DNA of 64,000 bases, taken from positions 1-64,000 of the forward strand of contig PLMF01000427.1 in assembly GCA_003142355.1 (NCBI GenBank). The letters run 5' to 3'. The position numbers were made by a program, and so were the translations under genes. Below, piece after piece: positions 46,209-55,532 of this stretch. How positions within the stretch are numbered: the stretch's first letter is position 1; each line of letters starts with the position of its first letter. Under the pieces are notes generated by a model. The model saw only the letters and a list, made by a program, of their open reading frames with translations. It did no database searches and was not told the DNA's origin. Origin of the DNA: Bryobacterales bacterium (GTDB lineage Bacteria > Acidobacteriota > Terriglobia > Bryobacterales > Bryobacteraceae).

Positions 46209-47207
46209 GTGTTGCACTTGTACTGGAGTTTTCTGACCCGATTGCTCGTCTCGGCCGTTCTACTGCCCGCGGTGGTCACTACCGGTGAACTGCCGACCCG
46301 CAAAATCCCCAATCTCGGTCCCTCGGCGGAGTTCTACTTCGCGCCGGACTCCTATCGCATCATCGGGACCGCGAAGCGGGATGGTGACGAGACCTATCAC
46401 GTCTATGTCGCCGACCTGGACGGGCGGGACATACGCCGCATCAATGATCGGGGCGACGATGCCTGCTCGTTCTTCTTCCCCAATGGGCAGCGAGTGGTCT
46501 GGACCTCAACCCGGGACCATCCCGAACTCGACAAGGGCGACTACTCCGACCCTCAACGCTACCCGCAAGGGGCCGAACTCTACAGTTCCAAGCCGGACGG
46601 GAGCGACCGGCGCCGGCTGACGGACAACCAGCAGTACGACGCCGAGGTCTCGGTTTCCGCCGACGGCCGGTGGATCCTGTTCGGACGGCAGACGGCGGGG
46701 AAACTCGACCTGTGGCGCATGCGCCCGGACGGCAGCTCCCAACAGCAGATCACGCACCTGAACGGCTGGCAACCAGGTGGGGCGCAGTATATGCCGGACA
46801 GCCACACGATCCTCTTCCGTGCCTGGAAGGTGGAGGACGAGAAGGCAAAGAAGGGCGGGCTGCCGATGACAATCTACACGGTGCGGGACGACGGCAGCGG
46901 TCTTCACCGGGTGACCACCGACGAGGGGACCAACTGGGCGCCATACCCCGCACCCGACGGGCGCCACTTTGCGTTCGTGAAGGTGGTACCGCCGCACAAC
47001 TACGAGATATACCTCGGGGACCTGCAGTCCAGCGAGCAGGTGCGGCTTACCGATAACGACGCGTTCGACGGCTTTCCGGCCATCTCGCCGGACGGCAAGT
47101 GGTTGTTGTTCTCGTCGTCGCGCGACGCGTCGGCGGGCTCGCGCAGCCTGACGCAATATGTGATGGATATTTCGAGCCTGGGCGTTGGCCCGGCCGGGAG
47201 GAAATAG
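46209..47207 (+). CDS. TolB-like beta-propeller protein
   Basis: This is a 332-residue protein. It starts with GTG 46209 after GGAG at 46200-46203. It has an N-terminal signal peptide, then five or six WD40-like PD40 propeller blades with the usual motif: SVSADGRWILFGR, DLWRMRPDGS, ISPDGKWLLFSSSRD. TolB-like propellers bind partner proteins in the periplasm. It is 7 bp ahead of the TonB-dependent receptor gene and forms an operon with it and the M28 peptidase, so it probably assists the same uptake or degradation process. Confidence 0.8.
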   Translation: MLHLYWSFLTRLLVSAVLLPAVVTTGELPTRKIPNLGPSAEFYFAPDSYRIIGTAKRDGDETYHVYVADLDGRDIRRINDRGDDACSFFFPNGQRVVWTSTRDHPELDKGDYSDPQRYPQGAELYSSKPDGSDRRRLTDNQQYDAEVSVSADGRWILFGRQTAGKLDLWRMRPDGSSQQQITHLNGWQPGGAQYMPDSHTILFRAWKVEDEKAKKGGLPMTIYTVRDDGSGLHRVTTDEGTNWAPYPAPDGRHFAFVKVVPPHNYEIYLGDLQSSEQVRLTDNDAFDGFPAISPDGKWLLFSSSRDASAGSRSLTQYVMDISSLGVGPAGRK

Positions 47208-47214
47208 AGCCGTG

Positions 47215-50200
47215 ATGACGTTCATAGAAAAGCACATGAACCGGGCCAGCGTGGCTACGCTCGCCGGTGTGGCCGCGCTTCTGTCGGCACAGATCCTGGG
47301 CGCGCAAACCTTCCGGGGCGGCATTCAGGGCGTGGTTGTGGACCCTTCGGAGAGCGTCGTCCCCGGGGCACAGATCAAGGCGGAGAACGCGGCCACCGGG
47401 CAGGTGTACGCGGCCGTGGCGTCGGGCGCGGGTTCCTTCCTGTTGGCGGATCTGCCGCTGGGGGCGTACACGGTGACCGCCTCGTCAGACGGCTTCGAAA
47501 CCGTGAAGGTAGCCAACGTCCCGGTGCAGGCCGGAGCGGTGTACGGCATCTCGCTGCGGCTGCCGATTGCGGCCGCGGGGACCACCCTGGAATTGACTGC
47601 GTCGCCTGTAGCCGTGGACACCGTGACCACAACCGAGACCTCGGTCCTCGAGACCAGCAGCGTACAATCCGTGCCGCTGAACGGGCGCGACTTCACGCAA
47701 CTGCTGGCCCTCAGCCCGGGTTACTCCGGCTACACGGTCGGGTACCTGGGGAGCCTGAACGGGGCGCGGCCCAGCCAGGTGAACTGGCAAATCGAAGGGG
47801 TGGACAATAACGACCTGTGGCTGAACACGTCGGCAGCCAACCAGGGAGGCGTGGCCGGTATCCCCGGCATCCTGCTGCCGCTGGACGCGGTGGATCAGTT
47901 TTCGCTGGTGACCCAGGGCGGGGCCGAAACCGGGCGGAACCCGGGCGGCACGGTGAACCTGGTGATCCAGTCCGGCGGCAACGCTCTTCATGGGACGGCC
48001 TACTATTACAATCGCAACGAGGCGCTGGCGGCCGCATCGCCCTTCCTGCCGGTGGGCGCGAAGAAGAACGAGCTGCGTAACCAGCAATATGGGTACTCGG
48101 CCGGCGGGCCGCTGGTCCGCAACCGTACGTTCTTCTTCACGACATTCGAGCGGCAGTCCTTTTTGATCGGAAACCCGTCGCTGGCCACGGAGCCTTCCAA
48201 GGCCTACCAGACGCTTGCGCGGAACCTGCTCGGCAGTTACGGGGTGCCGGTGAACCCGGTGGCGCAACGCCTGCTGGACGGACTGTGGCCGCAGGCGGCG
48301 CTCACGGGCGCCGCATCGCCGGGCAACTACGCCAACCCGGGGAACCAGAACGGATACAGCAACAACGGGTTGGTGAAGCTGGACCACGCTTTCTCGCAGA
48401 ACCAGCGCTTGTCGTTCCGCGGATTCGTGGGTGCGGGCACCCAGACGGCCCCCACCAGTTCCCAACTCTCGCCCTACTACGAGGTGGGGCCGATCCACGT
48501 TCAAAACTGGGCGCTGGTTCACAATGCCGTGTTGACGCCGAGCATCACCAGCCAGACGCTGGCCGGGTACAACTACTTCAAGCAGACGTTCGCCGACGCC
48601 AACACCGGGTACCTGCCGGCGGCACTGGGCCTGAATACCGGAGTAACGGACCCGTTACTCGCCGGCGCGCCCAACATCAAGATCGGGGCGTTCGACCAGG
48701 TGGGCGTCACGCCGTTCTCCGGCCGCAAGGACATCACCTGGCACGTGGACGAGGCGCTTACCTGGGTGAAGGGAAGACACCAGGTTCGTTTCGGCGGGGA
48801 GCTTCGCCGGTCTAGCATCGACGGATTCTATCGCACTGGCCAGCGCGGATCGTTCACTTTCAACGGCGGACGCGGTCCCTGGGCGGGCACGTCCGTGGAC
48901 GGCTACGTCGCCTCGCTGGCCGACTTCCTGGCAGGCTACGTCTACCAGTCCAGCATCACGCTGGGCGACGCTACCCGCAAGGTGGACGTGAACGGCTACA
49001 ACTTCTTCGTGCAGGACAACTGGCAGATTCGCCCCTCGCTGACGCTGAACTACGGGCTGCGCTATGACTACACGACCCCGCTGCACAACGATGCGCAGAA
49101 CCTGTCGACCTTCGTTCCGGGACGCGGCATCCTGATCGCCGGCAAAGACCTCGGCACGGTGTACCCGGCCGACAAGAAGAACTTCGCGCCGCGCGTGGGC
49201 CTGGCCTGGCAGCCGGGGCGGAACGGCGGACTGGTGCTGCGCGGGGCGTTCGGCATCTTCTACGACACGGTTCCGGTTTCCTACTTTATCGCGCAGAGCC
49301 GCGTGGCCAATGGCGGCCCTCCCGGTCTGCACGCCAACCCCGTCGGGAGCGCGCCGGTCGGGACGTATGCGCGCAACGGTTACACGCTGCCGCTGGACGG
49401 CTCGGCGGTATTTCCCACCGCCATCTCGGTCACCGGCTCGTCGGTCTACAATCTGGCGGCGGTCAGCCAGGACTTCCGCACGCCGGCCACCTACAACTTC
49501 CGCTTCGATCTCCAGAAAAGCGCTGGCACGGCAGGGATTCTCGAACTGGCCTATGTGGGCAGCCTCGGCCGCCACCAGGTTTCGATCCTGGACATCAACC
49601 AGGCGGCGCCGGGCAGCCGTGGCGCCGCAGCCACGCGCCCCTTTTATTCCCAGTACCCGAACTACGGGGTGATTAACCAGATCCAAAGCACCGGCTCATC
49701 CAACTACAACTCGCTTCAGGCCGGCTTCCGGACGGCCGGATGGCGCGGCCTCTCCTCGCAGCTCCGCTGGACATGGTCGCACTCGCTGGACTATGGAACC
49801 TCGCTGGCCCTGCCGCAGGATAGCCGCAATTTCGCGGCCGAGTACGGCAATGGCACCTACGACCTGCGGCATAATGTCTCGGCGGTGCTTCTGTACCAGG
49901 TACCCAGATCCCGGCGCCTTCCGGCCCGCGCCGGCGCCGGATGGACCGTGAGCGGCATCGCCACGGTGCGCACCGGAATGCCTTTCGGGCTGACCTCCAT
50001 CCCCGAATTCAGTTTCACGGGGGAGAACACCAGCCGGGTGAACCGGGTTGGGGATCCGTATGCCGGGCTCTCGCATCAGGTGGTGAATCACCAGCCCGTG
50101 CAGTGGGTAAACGCTTCGGCGTTCGCGTACCCGGCCGTCGGCACGTTTGGCATGTTCTCCCGCAACCAACTTCGCGGGCCCGACCTGCGCGGCGTGGACA

Positions 50201-50436
50201 TCTCAGTTACCAAGGACACGCCGATCAGCGAGCGTGTGAGCAGCCAGTTGCGAATCGAGGTTTACAACGTGTTCAACCGGGTCAACCTTGCGAATCCGAC
50301 ATTCCTGGGAGCGAACCTCTTCTTCGGAACGTCGGTGTCGCCCATCGGGTCGACGCTCGGAACCTCGTTCGGCCTGCCGGGCATCGGGCCGGGCGAGCCC
50401 GTTAACCTGCAGGTAGCGTTGCGGGTGCGATTCTAA
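47215..50436 (+). CDS. Oar-like TonB-dependent receptor
   Basis: This is a 1073-residue outer membrane protein. I choose ATG 47215; a GTG at 47212 is equally well placed after GGGAGGAAA. The signal peptide ends near LLSAQILGAQ. A carboxypeptidase-regulatory-like domain covers about residues 30-115 (GGIQGVVVDPSESVVPGAQI). The plug has VPLNGRDFTQLLALSPGYSG, and the long 22-strand-type barrel ends with Phe (NLQVALRVRF). This Oar-like architecture is typical of Acidobacteria and takes up large or polymeric ligands. Its operon partners (TolB-like, M28 peptidase) suggest peptides or proteins as substrate, which is inference. Confidence 0.9.
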   Translation: MTFIEKHMNRASVATLAGVAALLSAQILGAQTFRGGIQGVVVDPSESVVPGAQIKAENAATGQVYAAVASGAGSFLLADLPLGAYTVTASSDGFETVKVANVPVQAGAVYGISLRLPIAAAGTTLELTASPVAVDTVTTTETSVLETSSVQSVPLNGRDFTQLLALSPGYSGYTVGYLGSLNGARPSQVNWQIEGVDNNDLWLNTSAANQGGVAGIPGILLPLDAVDQFSLVTQGGAETGRNPGGTVNLVIQSGGNALHGTAYYYNRNEALAAASPFLPVGAKKNELRNQQYGYSAGGPLVRNRTFFFTTFERQSFLIGNPSLATEPSKAYQTLARNLLGSYGVPVNPVAQRLLDGLWPQAALTGAASPGNYANPGNQNGYSNNGLVKLDHAFSQNQRLSFRGFVGAGTQTAPTSSQLSPYYEVGPIHVQNWALVHNAVLTPSITSQTLAGYNYFKQTFADANTGYLPAALGLNTGVTDPLLAGAPNIKIGAFDQVGVTPFSGRKDITWHVDEALTWVKGRHQVRFGGELRRSSIDGFYRTGQRGSFTFNGGRGPWAGTSVDGYVASLADFLAGYVYQSSITLGDATRKVDVNGYNFFVQDNWQIRPSLTLNYGLRYDYTTPLHNDAQNLSTFVPGRGILIAGKDLGTVYPADKKNFAPRVGLAWQPGRNGGLVLRGAFGIFYDTVPVSYFIAQSRVANGGPPGLHANPVGSAPVGTYARNGYTLPLDGSAVFPTAISVTGSSVYNLAAVSQDFRTPATYNFRFDLQKSAGTAGILELAYVGSLGRHQVSILDINQAAPGSRGAAATRPFYSQYPNYGVINQIQSTGSSNYNSLQAGFRTAGWRGLSSQLRWTWSHSLDYGTSLALPQDSRNFAAEYGNGTYDLRHNVSAVLLYQVPRSRRLPARAGAGWTVSGIATVRTGMPFGLTSIPEFSFTGENTSRVNRVGDPYAGLSHQVVNHQPVQWVNASAFAYPAVGTFGMFSRNQLRGPDLRGVDISVTKDTPISERVSSQLRIEVYNVFNRVNLANPTFLGANLFFGTSVSPIGSTLGTSFGLPGIGPGEPVNLQVALRVRF

Positions 50437-52244
50437 TGCGAAAGGCAGGCATTCTCCTCCCATTGGCGGCGGCGTTGGGAGCCGTCGCGGTTGCCGCCGG
50501 TCCCGGCATCGCGCCCGCCGACTATATCGCGCATGTGAAGTTTCTCTCATCCCCGGAACTGAAGGGACGGCGCACCGGGACGCCGGAACTCGACCGCGCG
50601 GCCAAATATGTGGCCGCTCACTTTCGCACGGCGGGCCTGGCACCACTCAGCCGGGGGTATTTCCAGGAGTACGAAGTCACTGTCAGGACCGGTCTCGGAG
50701 GGGGCAGCAGGGCCGGATGGAGGGACGGATCGACGAGCGTGGCGCTCACCGAGCGCCGCGACGCCGTCCCCCTTTCGGTCAGCGGCAACGGAGCCGCAAA
50801 GGGAGGAGTGGTCTTTGCCGGCTACGGCATTACGGCCCCTGAATTCAAGTACGACGACTACGCCGGCGTGGATGTGAAGGGCAAGATCGTCCTGGTGCTG
50901 CGGCACGAACCGCAGGAGGCCGATGACAAGAGCGTCTTCGATGGCAAGCGGCTCACCGCGCACGCCGGAACGGCGAACAAGCTGGTCAACGCCAAACAGC
51001 ACGGAGCGCGCGCCGTGCTGCTGGTGAACGACACGCCGAACCATCCCGGCGAGGACGACGGGCTGGAGAAGATTGCCGGCGGAATCGGGCAGGAGGACAT
51101 CGGAATTCCGGCGCAACAGATCACCGGCAAGGCGGCGGAGCGGCTGCTCCAGTCGTCCCACAAAGACCTGGCCGGTCTGGTTTCGGCGATCGATCGCGAA
51201 TTGCACCCGCACTCGTTCGCGCTCGACCCTTCGATTGTCGCGGACGTGGCGGTCGACCCGGCGAGCAAGAAGCGCCACACCCGAAACGTGGCCGGGTACC
51301 TGGCGGGAGAGTCGGATGAGTACGTGGTGATGGGCGCGCACTACGATCACCTCGGGCTGGGCGAGCAGCACTCGCTCGCACCATCACAGGCGGGCACGGT
51401 GCATCCAGGCGCCGACGACAACGCTTCCGGGACGGCCGGGGTTCTCGAGTTGGCCCGCTACCTGGCGGCGCAGCCGCACCGGCGGCGGGGGTTCCTGTTC
51501 CTGGCTTTCAGCGGCGAGGAAGAGGGCGTATTGGGCTCGGGCTGGTACACCGCGCATCCGCTCAAACCGCTGGCCGGAGCGGTGGCGATGATCAATCTCG
51601 ACATGATCGGGCGCCTGCGCGACGGCAAGGTTTTCGTCGGCGGACGTGCCACTGGATCGACCTTCCAGGATGTTCTGGCGCGCACCACCGTGCCCGGCGG
51701 GCTGGTGCTGGAGCAGGCGGAGGCGGGCGGATACGGGGGCAGCGACGATGCTTCCTTCACGGCGCACCAGGTGCCGACGCTGTTTTTCTTTTCCGGCCTG
51801 CACAGCGATTACCACAAACCGTCGGACACCTGGGACAAGATCAACGCGGCGGATGCGGTGCGACTGCTCGAAACGGTGGCGGGCGTGGCCACGTCGCTGG
51901 CCGAGGCGCCCGCCCGGCCGCAATTCGTGCGCGTGCAGGCGGCCGCGCGTCCCAGCGCGTCATCGGGCGCTGGATACGGAGCCTACCTGGGCAGCGTTCC
52001 CGACTTCGGGGGCCCGGCCAATGCGGGTGTCCGCTTCTCCGACGTGCGTGACGGCTCGCCCGCGGCCAAGGCGGGCCTTCGGGCGGGAGACACGTTGGTC
52101 GAGTTCGACGGGAAGCCGGTCCGCAACCTCTATGACCTGACCTACGAACTGCAGCAACACCGTCCGGAAGATGCTGTCACGCTCAAAGTGGTGCGGGACG
52201 GGAATCCCGTCGAGGTCAAGGCAGTACTCGGCAAACGAAACTAG
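50436..52244 (+). CDS. M28 family aminopeptidase with PA and PDZ domains
   Basis: This is a 602-residue exported zinc peptidase. The signal peptide is residues 1-22. A protease-associated (PA) segment lies around residues 80-240. The metal-binding M28 core follows: VVMGAHYDHLGLG (His), HPGADDNASG (Asp), LAFSGEEEGVLG (Glu) and SGLHSDYHKPSDTWDK (His). A C-terminal PDZ domain reads VRDGSPAAKAGLRAGDTLVE. Its ATG overlaps the stop of the TonB receptor by one base (TAATG), so the two are translationally coupled. It probably trims peptides taken up by the receptor or acts at the cell surface. Confidence 0.88.
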   Translation: MRKAGILLPLAAALGAVAVAAGPGIAPADYIAHVKFLSSPELKGRRTGTPELDRAAKYVAAHFRTAGLAPLSRGYFQEYEVTVRTGLGGGSRAGWRDGSTSVALTERRDAVPLSVSGNGAAKGGVVFAGYGITAPEFKYDDYAGVDVKGKIVLVLRHEPQEADDKSVFDGKRLTAHAGTANKLVNAKQHGARAVLLVNDTPNHPGEDDGLEKIAGGIGQEDIGIPAQQITGKAAERLLQSSHKDLAGLVSAIDRELHPHSFALDPSIVADVAVDPASKKRHTRNVAGYLAGESDEYVVMGAHYDHLGLGEQHSLAPSQAGTVHPGADDNASGTAGVLELARYLAAQPHRRRGFLFLAFSGEEEGVLGSGWYTAHPLKPLAGAVAMINLDMIGRLRDGKVFVGGRATGSTFQDVLARTTVPGGLVLEQAEAGGYGGSDDASFTAHQVPTLFFFSGLHSDYHKPSDTWDKINAADAVRLLETVAGVATSLAEAPARPQFVRVQAAARPSASSGAGYGAYLGSVPDFGGPANAGVRFSDVRDGSPAAKAGLRAGDTLVEFDGKPVRNLYDLTYELQQHRPEDAVTLKVVRDGNPVEVKAVLGKRN

Positions 52245-52309
52245 CCCTACTTTCGCAACAATGAGGGCATTTTGGTGATGGCCAGGTAAGCCACGTCGTC
52301 GTTTCGCGG

Positions 52310-53710
52310 CTAACACGTTGGAAGAGGCTTACCGCCGCGGGAGGTATCCAGAACCCGCGACGCGAGCCGACGGATGTCATCCAGCGTTGTTGCTGGATTC
52401 GTCATGACGACCCGTAGATACCGGCGTCCGCCGGCGACAGCGGTGGACAGATGGAAGTCCCCTTCGGCCAGCAAACGGTCGCGCACACGCAGTTGCTCTT
52501 CATCCCCGCCGGCCACGCGGAAGCAGAGAATGTTGCTCAGCGGCTCGGCGAGACACTCCAAGCCTGGAATGCCGCGAAGGACCTCGTACGCCTGATGGGT
52601 GAGGTCAAACTGCCCGTCGATATAACCCGCGAGGCCGCTCTCGCCGAGTGCCGCCAGCACGGCGAACAGCCGCAACCCGAGGGCCGCCTTTGTGCACTCC
52701 ACCGTACGATGGACGAAATCGACTCCGGGCTGATGCTTGCCGTGGAAGAGATAGCTGGCGTCCTGATGGAAGGCGGTATCGAGCGTCGCGGCATCGCGCA
52801 CCAGCAAGGCGGTGCACAGCCCCGGCGTGCACAGGAGTTTGTGCGCGTCCCAAGTCAGCGAATCCGCCAGTTCGACTCCGTCGAGCCGCCAACGGTGACG
52901 CGGACTGAGGAGCGCGCTGGCGCCATGAGCGCCGTCAACGTGCAGCCAGAGACCGTGGTTCCGGCAGATTCCGGCGATCTCCCGGAGGGGATCGAATGCA
53001 CCGGTCGCGGTGCTACAGGCATTGACCACCAGGGCGAAGGGCCGTTTTCCACCGGTGCGCGCCCGCTCGATCACAGCCGCGACTTCCGCCGGAATCACTC
53101 TGCCCGCGGAGTCGACGGCCAGCGCGTGGACATTCTCTTCGCCGATTCCCATGATGCCCGCCGCGCGGGCTATTGAGTAGTGGCAATCCGCCGAGGCGAT
53201 CAACGCAAGATCGCCGCGACATCCCTTGGCCCAGGTGGCGCTGTCGAACCGGCTGCGGGCGGCGATAAGCGCCGTCAGATTGGCGAGCGAGCCGCCGTGG
53301 GTCAATACGCCGCCGGCGGGGCCGGTCCATCCAACTTTGGAGTTGAGCCAGTCGATAAGGAACGCTTCGATAGCCGCCGCGGCCGGGCCGATCTCGTAAA
53401 TCGCCATGGGGTTGTTGGTGCAGCCCTCCACCAGCATCGCCAGCGCAGCCGCCGGATGCGGAACGGCAACCTGGTGAGCCAGGCTGCCGGGGTGGTGCAA
53501 TCGTACGGTCAATTCCAGATACCGGCGGATGAAATCCGCGAAAGCTTCACCGGTGAGCCCTCCCTGCTCAACGTGAGTCTTCAGTTCCAGCGTCCCGATC
53601 ACTTCCGCGATCGGAAGTTGGCGCACCACCGGCAACGCTCCCGAAAGCGATTCTCTGCGGTAGCGCTCCAGTTCTTCGGCGACGATCCGGACGTTCTCCA
53701 AGAAGGTCAT
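52310..53710 (-). CDS. PLP-dependent (group II) decarboxylase
   Basis: This is a 466-residue pyridoxal-phosphate enzyme of the group II amino acid decarboxylase family. The PLP site is visible: VVNACSTATGAFDPL, then LWLHVDGAHGASALL (Asp binding the pyridine), then the Schiff-base Lys in SLTWDAHKLLCTPG. Family members act on glutamate, 2,4-diaminobutyrate, tyrosine or DOPA, and I cannot tell the substrate. It starts 9 bp after hgcB on the same strand, with a weak ribosome binding site, and is the last gene of the marR-like, hgcA, hgcB unit. A decarboxylase is not a usual partner of hgcAB, so its role there is open. Confidence 0.85.
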   Translation of the reverse strand: MTFLENVRIVAEELERYRRESLSGALPVVRQLPIAEVIGTLELKTHVEQGGLTGEAFADFIRRYLELTVRLHHPGSLAHQVAVPHPAAALAMLVEGCTNNPMAIYEIGPAAAAIEAFLIDWLNSKVGWTGPAGGVLTHGGSLANLTALIAARSRFDSATWAKGCRGDLALIASADCHYSIARAAGIMGIGEENVHALAVDSAGRVIPAEVAAVIERARTGGKRPFALVVNACSTATGAFDPLREIAGICRNHGLWLHVDGAHGASALLSPRHRWRLDGVELADSLTWDAHKLLCTPGLCTALLVRDAATLDTAFHQDASYLFHGKHQPGVDFVHRTVECTKAALGLRLFAVLAALGESGLAGYIDGQFDLTHQAYEVLRGIPGLECLAEPLSNILCFRVAGGDEEQLRVRDRLLAEGDFHLSTAVAGGRRYLRVVMTNPATTLDDIRRLASRVLDTSRGGKPLPTC

Positions 53711-53719
53711 ACCGGCATC

Positions 53720-53995
53720 TCAAGAGCAATCGCAATTGGCGCCGGTAGGGTCTCCCCGGCGAATCGATCTCAGTATCGCGGCGGCGCAGCCCACCCCGCT
53801 TGAGACTTCGATTGCGCCCACCGGGCAATTCATCCGGCAGGCTCCACATTGCATGCAGTTGCCGCGATGAGCCACTTTGGCTTTGCGCTGGACTAGGGCG
53901 AACACGGCGTGCGGGCAGACCTCCTCGCAGCGGCCGCAACCGTTGCAGAGCGTCTCATTCAGCGCCAGTGAATCGCCAGCCAACAGGTATTGCAT
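53720..53995 (-). CDS. hgcB: HgcB, mercury methylation ferredoxin
   Basis: This is a 91-residue 2[4Fe-4S] ferredoxin. Cluster ligands are C17-x2-C20-x2-C23-x3-C27 and C47-x2-C50-x2-C53-x3-C57. The segment CMQCGACRMNC corresponds to the family signature CMECGAC. The HgcB-specific features beyond a plain ferredoxin are also present: Cys70 in SGVGCAAA and a C-terminal cysteine pair (C88-D-C90), used in known HgcB proteins for mercury binding or transfer. It lies 15 bp after hgcA. HgcB reduces the corrinoid of HgcA so that it can pass a methyl group to Hg(II). Assignment is strong because both genes occur together. Confidence 0.93.
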   Translation of the reverse strand: MQYLLAGDSLALNETLCNGCGRCEEVCPHAVFALVQRKAKVAHRGNCMQCGACRMNCPVGAIEVSSGVGCAAAILRSIRRGDPTGANCDCS

Positions 53996-54010
53996 ATGCG
54001 CCTCCGTCGA

Positions 54011-55048
54011 TCAAATGAAAGCTGCCGCCAGGCGCAACGCGGCCCCTATCCCGGCGCAGACCAGAATTGCGGGCATTGCGTGCCGCACCTCCAGCCGTGC
54101 GCCCGCGAGGTTGGTGAACGTTGAGGAGCCGGTGAACATCATCCCCATGTAAGATGCGATGGCGGCGCCGAGCAGGGCCGTGCCTGAGGTCTCGACGGCG
54201 CCGCCAGGCAACGCGATGAGCACGGCGGCGATGCATAGCGCGCCCGTAATCGCGCCCTTGACCGCGAAGATCCGGGTGGGAAGCCATGGCAATAGCAGCG
54301 GCGTCACCACTCCTCCAGCGAAGATGGCGGCCAGGAACGGCGCGAAATCGGCGGCCACGTGCCAACTCAGTGAACGGTGGCGCACCGCATATAGCGCCGC
54401 GAGGGCGCCCAAAATGAGGAGCGCGGGCTTAAGTGCTTGGGACAACTCCATCGGCGCCAGCGCCAGGCGCGCCTTCCAGCCGAAGGTGACGCGCCGCATA
54501 TCGGGTGTGGCCTTCATGCCCGCAGCCAGGTAGGCGCCGATGTCGCGTGCACGAATCGGGCCGTAGCGCACCGAGAAGCCGGTGGCGCGCTTCACTTCGT
54601 GCGCCGACACTCCGGTGGCCCCAAGTTGCGGCAACACCAGATTGCGGTGGTCCACAACCTCCGCGAGTTTGACCGCCTCCATCCGCCGCACCAGTTCGCA
54701 GGTTCCGAACGTGCCCTTGCCGGCGGCGCACCAAACATTCACTCCCTTTGTATCCAGCGCCAGCAGCCACACGTCTAGACCCGCCAGTTCGCGCCGCACC
54801 GCATCGATGGTCAGCTTGTAGTTGGCCGTCACCAGGACGGGCGACAGCCGGCCAGGCTCGCCCACGCGATACAGGCCCGGCGGAATCAGGTAGCGCGTGC
54901 GCCCGATGCCCCAGCGCACGCGCCAACCGCCGAGCACGTCGCGCCAGGTAAGGCGTGTAGAAAGCGCCGGCGCCGGGCCCGCCGGCTTCCCGATGGCGGC
55001 GATCGGTACCGGCGAACCACCGGAGCACCCACAGCTAGCTCTCTCCAT
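54011..55048 (-). CDS. hgcA: HgcA, corrinoid mercury methyltransferase
   Basis: This is a 345-residue protein. The N-terminal half is the corrinoid-binding domain. It carries the diagnostic cap-helix motif NVWCAAGKGTFGT at residues 104-116, with Cys107 the expected lower axial ligand to cobalt. Other conserved blocks fit (SPVLVTANYKLT, ATGVSAHEVKRATGF, YGPIRARDI, GMKATPDMRRVTF). From about residue 210 four or five transmembrane helices follow, as in known HgcA. The ATG at 55048 has GGAGG upstream and overlaps the MarR-like gene by 14 bp. HgcA transfers a methyl group to Hg(II), producing methylmercury. I judge the gene intact. Confidence 0.95.
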   Translation of the reverse strand: MERASCGCSGGSPVPIAAIGKPAGPAPALSTRLTWRDVLGGWRVRWGIGRTRYLIPPGLYRVGEPGRLSPVLVTANYKLTIDAVRRELAGLDVWLLALDTKGVNVWCAAGKGTFGTCELVRRMEAVKLAEVVDHRNLVLPQLGATGVSAHEVKRATGFSVRYGPIRARDIGAYLAAGMKATPDMRRVTFGWKARLALAPMELSQALKPALLILGALAALYAVRHRSLSWHVAADFAPFLAAIFAGGVVTPLLLPWLPTRIFAVKGAITGALCIAAVLIALPGGAVETSGTALLGAAIASYMGMMFTGSSTFTNLAGARLEVRHAMPAILVCAGIGAALRLAAAFI

Positions 55049-55532
55049 TGCAGCCCTCCGTCTTGGGAGTGCATTCCGCCGCGCGGAGGTTTCGCATGCG
55101 TTCGCCCAGCAATCCCACAGTCCGCAAGACGCAACGCTGGTCCTTCTCTCCCCACCCGGCGAGCAGTTCCCCGTAGTACTTGTTGCAGACGCCGTCGATG
55201 TAAGCGACCTTGGCGCGCCCCGCCGCGGTTAGAGTGAGCCGCACCGACCGCCGGTCCGTAGCGCCCTCGGCGCGCTCCACAAAGCCGGCGCGGACCAGTC
55301 CGTCCACGGTGCGGCTCAACGTGCTCGGATCGAGGTCCAGCGCGGCGGCCAAGCCGCTGAGCGACATCTCCGACTCCGCCAGTTCGAGCAGCGCATGACA
55401 CTGGGACAGCGTGACTCCGCAACATTGCGTGTCCGCCTCCAGTTGGCGCATCACCTCGCGCTCCAGCGCTCGAAGATGACGGCGGAAAGCGGCAATGGCG
55501 GCTGGTTCCGGAATAGCGGATCTTGTGCTCAC
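55035..55532 (-). CDS. MarR-family regulator with cysteine cluster
   Basis: This is a 165-residue protein from GTG 55532; a TTG 36 bp upstream is less likely. The winged helix is standard: LSGLAAALDLDPSTLSRTVDGLVRAGFVERAEG, then TDRRSVRLTLT with a DxR wing. Seven or so cysteines stand out, notably DTQCCGVTLSQC (C37, C38, C45) in the dimerisation helix and several near the C-terminus, which suggest a thiol or metal sensor. No ribosome binding site precedes the start, and the -10-like TATA sequence is so close that the mRNA may be leaderless. It overlaps hgcA by 14 bp and most likely controls hgcAB, probably in response to mercury, arsenic or redox state. Confidence 0.8.
   Translation of the reverse strand: MSTRSAIPEPAAIAAFRRHLRALEREVMRQLEADTQCCGVTLSQCHALLELAESEMSLSGLAAALDLDPSTLSRTVDGLVRAGFVERAEGATDRRSVRLTLTAAGRAKVAYIDGVCNKYYGELLAGWGEKDQRCVLRTVGLLGERMRNLRAAECTPKTEGCNGES

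Noticed and set aside
53720..55048. hgcA as a CdhD-like acetyl-CoA pathway protein and hgcB as an ordinary ferredoxin
   Set aside because: CdhD-like proteins lack the NVWCAAGKG motif and the C-terminal membrane domain. The ferredoxin carries the HgcB-specific Cys70 and C-terminal Cys pair and is adjacent.
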